Positions 11,712 through 18,268 of a stretch of 64,000 bases of DNA are shown piece after piece. Origin of the DNA: Caulobacter mirabilis (lineage in GTDB: Bacteria > Pseudomonadota > Alphaproteobacteria > Caulobacterales > Caulobacteraceae); contig NZ_CP024201.1 in NCBI RefSeq assembly GCF_002749615.1, forward strand, positions 744,001-808,000, written 5' to 3'. Made by a program: the position numbers and the translations under genes. The first letter of the stretch is position 1. The number at the start of each line of letters is the position of its first letter. The notes beneath the pieces were generated by a model. The model was not told the origin of the DNA. It did not search any database and was given only the letters and a program-made list of their open reading frames with translations.

Positions 11712-12706
11712 GAAAGCGCCTCGGCGACCCGCGACTGGAACCAGCCGACCGCGGTCTCATGGCGCGGCGACAGCACGCCCCAGTCGTAGACGCCGGCGTC
11801 GAGGTTCCGCTGCACGGCCTCGCAGATCACCTTGTCCTCGTGGGTCAGGGTGTCCGAGGCGGCCAGGACGGCGTCCATGTCGGCGCTCTCCGGGTCATAG
11901 AAGTAGAGGTAGTCCAGCCGCGTGCGATCGTGGCCGACCGGCTGCATGTGCTCGACCATCATCATGCCGTGGCGGTAGACGTTGAACGCCAGGTTCGGCC
12001 ACAACCAGGCCCAGAGGCCGTCGTTGACGCCGCCGACGGTCGGGACCTCGTGGACGGCGACCGCCCCGTTCATGCGGACCTGGTAGCGGGCGGTCTCGAC
12101 CTCGGCCGCCAGGGCGGGATGGACGGCGTCGATGTGATAGCCCTCCAGGTAGTTCTCGACATAGGCCTTCCAGTTGCAGGCCAGTTCGTGGCTGCGGCGC
12201 AGGGTGGCCGAACCGACGGCGACGCCGCGGTCCTCGAACAGCCCGTCCAGCGGCGCGACCAGCTCGGCCAGCGGGCCGGCGGCCCCGTCGAGGTTGGCGA
12301 AGACGAAGCCGCGCCAGGTCTCCAGTCGCACGGGAAACAGGCCGAACTCGCGCGGGTCGAAACCCTCGGTCGCGCCGAAGCCGACGGCGCTGCGCAGCCG
12401 ACCGTCCAGGGCGTAGCGCCAGCCGTGGTATTTGCAGGTCAGTTCGCCGCCGCACTGGCCGCTGCGATCCGTGACCAGCGGCCCGGCGCGATGGCGGCAG
12501 ACATTGTGGAAACCGCGCAGGACGGCGTCCTTGCCCCGCACCGCCACGATCGAACGTCCCGCGACCTCGGCGGACAGGTAGTCGCCGGGCGTCGCCGCTT
12601 CGTTCTCGTGGCCCAGGAATTGCCAACCCGCGCCGAACACCGCGTCGCGCTCTCGGCCGTAGACGACCGGGTCGCGGTAGAGGGCGGAAGAGAGGGTGCG
12701 TTGCAT
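11708..12706 (-). CDS. Rieske-type aromatic-ring/quaternary-amine oxygenase, alpha subunit
   Basis: Predicted Rieske non-heme iron oxygenase. The [2Fe-2S] ligands are C70/H72 (NVCRHR) and C91/H94 (CKYHGW); the mononuclear iron histidines are H191 and H196 in ENYLEGYHIDAVHP. Length 332 aa from ATG 12706, close to the choline, carnitine and glycine-betaine monooxygenase group rather than to dihydroxylating dioxygenases. A TTG at 12742, overlapping the stop of the AraC gene, is an alternative start. No reductase partner is encoded in the window, so electrons must come from elsewhere. The coupled APC permease suggests an amine or amino-acid-like substrate; this is inference. Confidence 0.85.
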   Translation of the reverse strand: MQRTLSSALYRDPVVYGRERDAVFGAGWQFLGHENEAATPGDYLSAEVAGRSIVAVRGKDAVLRGFHNVCRHRAGPLVTDRSGQCGGELTCKYHGWRYALDGRLRSAVGFGATEGFDPREFGLFPVRLETWRGFVFANLDGAAGPLAELVAPLDGLFEDRGVAVGSATLRRSHELACNWKAYVENYLEGYHIDAVHPALAAEVETARYQVRMNGAVAVHEVPTVGGVNDGLWAWLWPNLAFNVYRHGMMMVEHMQPVGHDRTRLDYLYFYDPESADMDAVLAASDTLTHEDKVICEAVQRNLDAGVYDWGVLSPRHETAVGWFQSRVAEALS

Positions 12707-12738
12707 GGCGGTGACTTCGGCTGACGCGAGGGAACAGG

Positions 12739-13542
12739 TCAAGTCTCGTCCGGCGTGCGGTGCGGCGGGACCCCGGCGCGGTAGCGGTTGGGCGGCACGC
12801 CGAGCAGGCGCTTGAACATGGTGGAGAAGGCGGCCGGGCTGTCGTAGCCGAGATCAAGCGCCACGGTCGTCACCGGCTCGCCGGCCGTGATCCGGGGCAG
12901 GGCGACCAGCAGGCAGGCCTGCTGCCGCCAGGCGCCGAAACTCATCCCCGTCTCGCGCCGGAACAGGCGGGTGAAGGCGCGGCGCTCCATGCCCAGGGAC
13001 TGGGCCCAGGCGTCGATCGTGTCGTGCGGCCGGGGGCGCTCCAGGAAGGCGTGGCAGCGACCGGCCAGGGCCGGCGTCGCCGGGAAGGGGACCGACAGCG
13101 GCACCAGCGGGGCGCGGCCCAACTCGACCAGCAGCAGCCTCATCACCAAGCCGTCGCGCCCGCCCTCGTCGTACTCCGGTTCGATCTCGCAGGCCGTGAC
13201 GATCAGGTTGCGCAGCAGAGGCGAGACGGCGATCACCCGCGAGGCCTCGCCCAGTACGTCGCAGGCCTGCGGCGCGATCAGGATGCCGCGGCTGCTGACA
13301 TGCCCGACGCCGCGAACGGCATGCGGCACGCCGGGCGGCGTCCACACCGCGCGTTCCGGCGGCGCGATCCAGGCGCCGTAGGGCGTGCTGACGATGACCA
13401 CGCCGGTGGCGGCGTAGAGCAGCTGGCCGCGCTTATGACTGTGCCAGTCCAGCTCGAACGACGGCGGATACTCGTTGCCGACCCCGATGACCGCGCGCGG
13501 CGTGTCGTCATAGTCGTCCGGGTTGTTCCATTCGGCGGCCAT
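12739..13542 (-). CDS. AraC-family transcriptional regulator
   Basis: A 267-aa regulator. The N-terminal half is a cupin sensor domain (FELDWHSHKRGQLLYAATGV, then WTPPGVPHAVRG), the C-terminal half a double helix-turn-helix ending SFGAWRQQACLLVALPRITA and VALDLGYDSPAAFSTMFKRL, the AraC signature. The layout resembles NimR-type regulators, which usually control a divergent MFS exporter; here a fosmidomycin-type MFS gene diverges 89 bp away. It also lies just upstream of the Rieske and permease genes on the same strand, with the stop touching a possible TTG start of the Rieske gene, so it may control both sides. Confidence 0.88.
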   Translation of the reverse strand: MAAEWNNPDDYDDTPRAVIGVGNEYPPSFELDWHSHKRGQLLYAATGVVIVSTPYGAWIAPPERAVWTPPGVPHAVRGVGHVSSRGILIAPQACDVLGEASRVIAVSPLLRNLIVTACEIEPEYDEGGRDGLVMRLLLVELGRAPLVPLSVPFPATPALAGRCHAFLERPRPHDTIDAWAQSLGMERRAFTRLFRRETGMSFGAWRQQACLLVALPRITAGEPVTTVALDLGYDSPAAFSTMFKRLLGVPPNRYRAGVPPHRTPDET

Positions 13543-13631
13543 GTCCCACTCGCGAAAGTGAAAGTCCCGACATGGAATGCGGGGCGTCGGTCAAATCCCT
13601 ATCGCCGGAGCCCTCGCATGGGAACCGCAAC

Positions 13632-14852
13632 ATGACCGATACGACCGCCGACCCCAGTCCTGCCCCCGCATTCACGCCGGAGAAGACCGCCTTCGGCGTG
13701 ATCCTGGCGATCAGCTTCTGCCACCTGCTCAACGACATGATGCAGTCGCTGCTGCCGGCCATCTATCCGAACCTCAAGGCCGAGCTGAACCTCACCTTCG
13801 GGCAGATCGGTCTCGTGACGCTCGTGTACCAGGTGACCGCCTCCATCCTGCAGCCGATGGTCGGCTGGTACGCGGACCGGCGGCCGACGCCGATGGCGCT
13901 GCCGGGCGGGACGCTGTTCTCGCTGGCCGGGCTGGCGGTCCTGGCGGTGGCGCACAGCTATGCGCTGTTGCTGGTCGGGGCCTGTCTGCTGGGCATGGGA
14001 TCGTCGGTGTTCCACCCCGAGTCCTCGCGGGTGGCGCGGATGGCCGCCGGCGGCCGCCACGGCCTGGCGCAGTCGCTGTTCCAGGTCGGCGGCAACGCCG
14101 GCTCGGCCCTGGGACCGCTGGCGGCGGCCGTCGTGGTCGTGCGCTGGGGCCAGTCGAGCCTGGCCTTCTTCGCCCTGCTGGCGTTGCTGGCCGGCGGCAT
14201 CCTGTGGAACGTCGCCCAGTGGTATCGCCACCACGGCCTGGCGCGCCTGAAGGCCGCCGCCGCCCGCGGCGTCGCCGAGGCTCCGCTGCCGCGCGGGGCG
14301 GCCGGTCGAGGCATCGCCATCCTGCTGGCGCTGATCTTCTCGAAGTACGTCTACCTGGCCAGCCTGACGAGCTACTTCACCTTCTATCTGATCCAGCGCT
14401 TCCAGCTGTCTGTCGAGCACGCCCAGATGTACCTGTTCGTGTTCCTCGGCGCGGTCGCGGTCGGCACCATCGCGGGCGGGCCGCTGGGCGATCGCTTCGG
14501 ACGCAAGCCGGTGATCTGGCTGTCGATCCTGGGCGTGCTGCCGTTCAGCCTGCTGCTGCCCCACGCCAGCCTGTTCTGGACCGGGCCGCTGTGCGTGATC
14601 ATCGGCCTGCTGCTGGCCTCGGCCTTCCCGGCCATCGTGGTCTTCGCCCAGGAGCTGACGCCCGGCCGGGTGGGCATGATCTCCGGCCTGTTCTTCGGCT
14701 TCTCGTTCGGGATGGGCGGGCTGGGCGCCGCGGCGCTGGGCTACGTCGCCGACGCCGCCGGGATCGAGACCGTCTACCGGATCTGCGCCTTCCTGCCGGC
14801 CATCGGCCTGCTGGCGGCCTTCCTGCCCAACCTCCGCAAGGCGACGGCCTGA
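13632..14852 (+). CDS. MFS transporter, fosmidomycin-resistance (Fsr) type
   Basis: A 406-aa major facilitator protein with 12 hydrophobic segments. The block GMGSSVFHPESSRVARMA followed by GGRHGLAQSLFQVGGNAGSA is characteristic of Fsr-type pumps, which expel fosmidomycin and probably other small acidic compounds. The second-half MFS signature is GPLGDRFGRKPVIW. ATG 13632 (MTDTTADP) is preferred to an upstream in-frame ATG because the extra residues are not family-like and would overlap the promoter. The divergent AraC gene, 89 bp away, is the likely regulator. The native substrate is not shown by sequence. Confidence 0.9.
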   Translation: MTDTTADPSPAPAFTPEKTAFGVILAISFCHLLNDMMQSLLPAIYPNLKAELNLTFGQIGLVTLVYQVTASILQPMVGWYADRRPTPMALPGGTLFSLAGLAVLAVAHSYALLLVGACLLGMGSSVFHPESSRVARMAAGGRHGLAQSLFQVGGNAGSALGPLAAAVVVVRWGQSSLAFFALLALLAGGILWNVAQWYRHHGLARLKAAAARGVAEAPLPRGAAGRGIAILLALIFSKYVYLASLTSYFTFYLIQRFQLSVEHAQMYLFVFLGAVAVGTIAGGPLGDRFGRKPVIWLSILGVLPFSLLLPHASLFWTGPLCVIIGLLLASAFPAIVVFAQELTPGRVGMISGLFFGFSFGMGGLGAAALGYVADAAGIETVYRICAFLPAIGLLAAFLPNLRKATA

Positions 14853-14861
14853 CTGAACTTT

Positions 14862-14911
14862 TGTGACACGCTGTTCCGGCGGCGTGTCACAACCGTCCCG
14901 CCTGTATCGTC
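14862..14911 (+). promoter_or_regulatory. ECF41-type promoter within a perfect inverted repeat
   Basis: TGTCACA at 14885-14891, a 16-nt spacer, then CGTC at 14908-14911: this is the described ECF41 promoter signature. The -35 element is the right arm of a perfect 10-bp inverted repeat (TGTGACACGC 14862-14871, GCGTGTCACA 14882-14891). The operon that ends with the ECF41 gene starts 26 bp downstream, so autoregulation is expected. The left arm gives a mirror-image TGTCACA on the minus strand with CGTC after 15 nt. Confidence 0.8.
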
Positions 14912-14937
14912 TTCCCCTCAGAGAGAGGGAGACGACT

Positions 14938-15327
14938 ATGATCCAACGCGGGATCGCGGCGCTGCTGGGCGGGGGCCTGGCCGTCAATGCGCTGTTCATG
15001 CTGGCCAAGCCGCTGCCCTGGTACGACGCCGTGCCGGGGGTGCCGCTGACCGGCGCCTTCAACCCCCACTTCGTCCGTGACATCGGCATGGCCTATGCGG
15101 TCGTGAGCCTCGGCCTGCTGTGGTTCGCCTGGCGGCCGCGACAGGGCTGGCCGGCGCTGGTCTGCGCCGCGGCCTTCCTGTCGCTGCACGCCGCCATCCA
15201 CGTCGGCGACGCCAGCTGCTCGGGCAGCTTCTGGGGCGACCTGGCCCGCGATTTCCCCGGCGTCTTCCTGCCCGCCCTGATCGCGACGGCCATCGCCGTC
15301 CTGTCCCGTCCCACGAAGGAGGCCTGA
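14938..15327 (+). CDS. Small integral membrane protein, first gene of the ECF41 operon
   Basis: A 129-aa protein with four predicted membrane segments: about residues 5-22, 44-64, 72-90 and 103-122. I do not recognise a named family with certainty. Conserved-looking features are the segment between TM1 and TM2 (PWYDAVPGVPLTGAFNPHFV) and HxxxHxGDASC near 86-95, a possible metal or redox site. ATG 14938 follows GAGAGAGGGAG, a strong Shine-Dalgarno. It lies directly behind the ECF41-type promoter and one base before the next gene, so it is a core member of this sigma factor's own regulon. Confidence 0.8.
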   Translation: MIQRGIAALLGGGLAVNALFMLAKPLPWYDAVPGVPLTGAFNPHFVRDIGMAYAVVSLGLLWFAWRPRQGWPALVCAAAFLSLHAAIHVGDASCSGSFWGDLARDFPGVFLPALIATAIAVLSRPTKEA

Positions 15328-15328
15328 C

Positions 15329-15883
15329 ATGCTGAAAGCCCTGCTCCGTCGCCAGCTGGCGAACTTCGAGAGGACCTGGGGATACGACGCGACCTACATG
15401 CGCGAGTTCCTCGACGACGATCCCTGGGCCTTCATCCGCTTCGGCTTCGTCGCGTCGCTGGGCCACGGCAAGCGGGCCCCGGCCGAGGCCGTCGCGGCGG
15501 CGGGGGTGGTCGGGACCCTGGCCGGCGACTGCGGGCCCTGCACCCAGCTCGGGATCGACATGGCCGCCGCCGACGGCGTCGCGCCCGGGGTGCTGCGCGG
15601 AGTCCTGGCCGGCGACCGCCAGGCGATGGGCGAGGCAGCGGCGCTGGGCTACGACTTCGCCCACGCCGTCCTCGACCGCCGGCTGGCCGACGCCGACGAG
15701 ATCCGCGAGGAGATCCAGCGCCGCTGGGGGCGTCGTGCGCTGCTCGACATCGCCCTCGCCCTGACCACCGCCCAGATGTATCCCACGCTCAAGTACGGTC
15801 TCGGCCATGGCCGGTCCTGTCAGCAGGTGACGGTCGGCGGCGTCGCCGCCCCCTTCCAGCATGCGGAGCGCGCAGCGGCATGA
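15329..15883 (+). CDS. Carboxymuconolactone-decarboxylase/AhpD-like protein
   Basis: A 184-aa mostly helical protein with CGPC at 68-71 (GDCGPCTQLGIDMAA), the redox CxxC of AhpD-type proteins, and the GVAPGVLRGVLAGD element that follows it. It probably acts in thiol-dependent reduction or hydroperoxide removal rather than in carboxymuconolactone breakdown. ECF41 sigma factors are typically encoded next to proteins of this superfamily, and here the stop overlaps the sigma-factor start (ATGA). Its starting codon is one base after the preceding stop. Family call is by motif; it is more divergent than classical AhpD. Confidence 0.75.
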   Translation: MLKALLRRQLANFERTWGYDATYMREFLDDDPWAFIRFGFVASLGHGKRAPAEAVAAAGVVGTLAGDCGPCTQLGIDMAAADGVAPGVLRGVLAGDRQAMGEAAALGYDFAHAVLDRRLADADEIREEIQRRWGRRALLDIALALTTAQMYPTLKYGLGHGRSCQQVTVGGVAAPFQHAERAAA

Positions 15884-16746
15884 ACACCCGATCCATCGAT
15901 CTCTTCGAGCGCGAACGCGCGCGGCTGCAGCGTCTCGCCTACCGCATGCTCGGCTCGGTCAGCGAGGCCGAGGACGTGGTCCAGGACGCCTGGCTGCGCT
16001 GGGACCGCGCCGGCGAGGCGGCCGAGAACCCGCAGGCCTGGCTGATGCAGACCGTCACCCGCCTGTGCCTCGACCGGCTGAAGTCGGCCCGCGCCCGCCG
16101 CGAGACCTACGTCGGCCCCTGGCTGCCCGAGCCGCTGATCGAGGAGATGCCCGAGGATCCGGTCGAACGGGCCGAGGACGTGTCCGTCGCCTTCCTGCTG
16201 GCGCTGGAGCGGCTGTCGCCGCTGGAGCGGGCGGTGTTCCTGCTGCATGACGTCTTCGACCAGGACTACGCCGACATCGCCCGCCAGCTCGGCCGGGGCG
16301 AGCCCGCGGTGCGCCAGCTGGCCGCCCGGGCGCGAGGCCACGTCAAGGACGGCCGGCCGCGCTTCACGGTCTCGCAGGAGAAGACCATGCAGCTGGCGGC
16401 GGCCTTCATGGCCGCGGCGGTCGGCAACGACACCGCCCAGCTGTCCAGCCTGCTGGCCGAGGACGCGGTGCTGATCTCCGACGGCGGCGGCAAGCGTCCG
16501 GCGGCTCTGCGCCCGATGGTCGGCCGCGACGACGTGATGGGGCTGATCTCCGGCATCATCAACACGCACGGCGCCTTCGCCCGGCCGCTGGCCATGCGTC
16601 CGGCGCTGATCAACGGCGTGCCCGGCGTGGTGATGGAACTGGAAGACGGCGTCCAGACGATGGCCTTCGAGGCCGGCGACGACGGCAGGCTGGCGGCCAT
16701 CTACATCATGCGGAACCCGGACAAGCTGGGGCATGTGAGGACGTAA
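15880..16746 (+). CDS. ECF41-family sigma factor with SnoaL-like C-terminal domain
   Basis: A 288-aa extracytoplasmic-function sigma factor. Region 2 (LQRLAYRMLGSVSEAEDVVQ, about 17-36) and region 4 (LSPLERAVFLLHDVFDQDYA, about 112-131) bind the core enzyme and promoter. It carries the ECF41 hallmarks: WLPEPL at 81-86 in the linker, DGGGK at 201-205 and NPDKL at 279-283 in a roughly 120-residue C-terminal extension. In studied members this extension both activates and restrains the sigma factor, replacing an anti-sigma factor; none is encoded here. The start overlaps the AhpD-like gene by four bases. The promoter at 14885-14911 fits its expected target. Confidence 0.93.
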   Translation: MNTRSIDLFERERARLQRLAYRMLGSVSEAEDVVQDAWLRWDRAGEAAENPQAWLMQTVTRLCLDRLKSARARRETYVGPWLPEPLIEEMPEDPVERAEDVSVAFLLALERLSPLERAVFLLHDVFDQDYADIARQLGRGEPAVRQLAARARGHVKDGRPRFTVSQEKTMQLAAAFMAAAVGNDTAQLSSLLAEDAVLISDGGGKRPAALRPMVGRDDVMGLISGIINTHGAFARPLAMRPALINGVPGVVMELEDGVQTMAFEAGDDGRLAAIYIMRNPDKLGHVRT

Positions 16747-16753
16747 CGCGGCG

Positions 16754-16870
16754 AGGATGCTCCCCCCTGGGGGAGCTGTCGGCGCGAAGCGACGACTGAG
16801 GGGGTTATGGGCATGTGACGAACCCCCTCCGTCTCGCCTGCGGCGAGCCACCTCCCCCAGAGGGGAGGAT
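16754..16870. repeat. Dispersed palindromic repeat, family A, copy 2
   Basis: Inverted copy of 5868-5983: begins with GCTCCCCCCTGGGGGAGC and ends with CCTCCCCCAGAGGGGAGG, with CTCGCCTGCGGCGAG inside. It lies between the convergent ECF41 and sulfotransferase stops and touches the latter, exactly as copy 1 touches the carA stop. Confidence 0.85.
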
Positions 16871-17767
16871 CTAGGCCGAAGCCCTAAGCCACTCTCTGTA
16901 GTCCACGCGCGCCCACCGTTCCGCCGCCTCGCGCACCTCGGTCGGCGCCTCCGCCCGTTTCCGCGCGGTGTCGGGGGTGAAGTCCTGGTCTGGCGACTTG
17001 GCGTCGGCCGTCGCGGCGGCCCGCATCACGGCCCGCTCCTCCGGCGTGAGGCCGAGCGCCGGCAGCCGGGGCAGGGCGTCGACCAGTTCGGGATAGCCGA
17101 TCCCGATCAACGCTTCGCGATGGTCCAGCGCCGTGCGGTACAGCGCGCCCTGCACCGCCGCCGCCAGCTCGTCGCGCGACAGGCGGTTGCGCTCGTCCTC
17201 GGTCAGGCCCAACCGCGCCGGATCGACCGTGTCCCGCACCGTCATCAGGCTGGGCATCCGCGACAGCGAGACCAGCACCTCCAGGGGGTCTCGATAGATG
17301 AAGAGCGTCGGCGCGGCCGGGAAGGCCCGCCGCAGCAGCGGCAGCTCGAACAGATGCCAGGCGTCCAGCTTCACGAACAGCCGCTCGGGCGGCCTGGTCT
17401 GGGAGCGGGCGAACGCCGCCATCGCGCCGCGCAGCCAAGCGATCTTCCGCGTCTCCGGAGCGTCCGGCGTCCGCCGCAGGATATCGTCGACGACCGGCGC
17501 CTCGGATACCGCCAGATGATGCGCCGGGGCGCCGAGCATCCGTGTCGCCAGCGTCGAGCCGCAGCGCGAGACGTGGAAGATCAGCGCGGCGGGGTCGGCC
17601 TCGTCCGCCTCGAGCGCCGACGGCGGCGTGGTCCAGGCCGCGCCGCCGGCCCGGCGCCAGCGGGCCAGGGTCTCCTCGAAGAAGGGCTCGGTGAAGCGCC
17701 CGCCGTCGCCGGCGCGCCATTCGACCTCGCCCTGCGTCAGGCGGCTTGGCGCGGCGTATGGCGACAT
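16871..17767 (-). CDS. Sulfotransferase-family protein
   Basis: A 298-aa protein with both PAPS-binding signatures: the 5'-phosphosulfate loop FHVSRCGSTLATRML near residue 64 and the 3'-phosphate motif FIYRDPLEVLVSLSR near 156, with R159. It is predicted to move a sulfo group from PAPS to an alcohol or amine, in the cytoplasm; the acceptor is unknown. ATG 17767 is chosen because GGGGAG lies 6 nt upstream; two earlier in-frame starts (17794, 17845) lack this and overlap or crowd the divergent Rid gene. The ending R/W-rich C-terminus (RWARVDYREWL) is typical of bacterial members. Confidence 0.85.
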   Translation of the reverse strand: MSPYAAPSRLTQGEVEWRAGDGGRFTEPFFEETLARWRRAGGAAWTTPPSALEADEADPAALIFHVSRCGSTLATRMLGAPAHHLAVSEAPVVDDILRRTPDAPETRKIAWLRGAMAAFARSQTRPPERLFVKLDAWHLFELPLLRRAFPAAPTLFIYRDPLEVLVSLSRMPSLMTVRDTVDPARLGLTEDERNRLSRDELAAAVQGALYRTALDHREALIGIGYPELVDALPRLPALGLTPEERAVMRAAATADAKSPDQDFTPDTARKRAEAPTEVREAAERWARVDYREWLRASA

Positions 17768-17825
17768 GCGATCTCCCCAGCGTGGCTTCGCCATGATGGC
17801 GCGCCGCCCGTCCAGGAGCCTCCGC

Positions 17826-18209
17826 ATGCCGACCCGTATCGTCAACGCCCCCGACGCCCCGGCCGCCGCCGGCGGCTACGCCCAGGCCCTTGAGGTCACG
17901 GGCGCTGAGCGCCTGCTCTTCGTCAGCGGCCAGATCCCGGTCGCGCCCGACGGCTCCATGGCGGCCGACTTCCCCGGTCAGGCGCGGCAGGCCTGGGCCA
18001 ACCTCGAGGCTCAGCTGCGGGCGGCGGGCATGGGGCTCGACAACCTGGTCAAGCTGACCGTCTTCCTTTCCGACCGCCGCTGGGCGATGGACAACCGCGC
18101 CATCCGCCAGGAGGTGCTCGGCGACCGCCGCGTGGCGATGACGGTGGTCATCGCCGGCATCTTCGACGAGGCTTGGCTGCTTGAGATCGAGGCTGTCGCC
18201 GCGGCCTGA
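17826..18209 (+). CDS. Rid (YjgF/UK114) family protein
   Basis: A 127-aa single-domain Rid protein (GGYAQALEVTGAERLLFVSG near the start; the family core QARQAWANLEAQLRAAGMGLDNLVKLTVFL in the middle; LLEIEAVAAA at the end). Classical RidA deaminates reactive enamines and imines using an arginine in a PAR[ST] motif; here the equivalent stretch reads RRVAMTVV, so the arginine seems missing and the activity may differ, as in other Rid subfamilies. ATG 17826 has CAGGAG just upstream. It diverges from the sulfotransferase gene and precedes dnaG by 59 bp on the same strand. Confidence 0.88.
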   Translation: MPTRIVNAPDAPAAAGGYAQALEVTGAERLLFVSGQIPVAPDGSMAADFPGQARQAWANLEAQLRAAGMGLDNLVKLTVFLSDRRWAMDNRAIRQEVLGDRRVAMTVVIAGIFDEAWLLEIEAVAAA

Positions 18210-18268
18210 TCCGCGTCCTTCGAGAGGCGTTACTGGCGAGAAGGCCCTTCGCCGCGCTATGACGGCGC

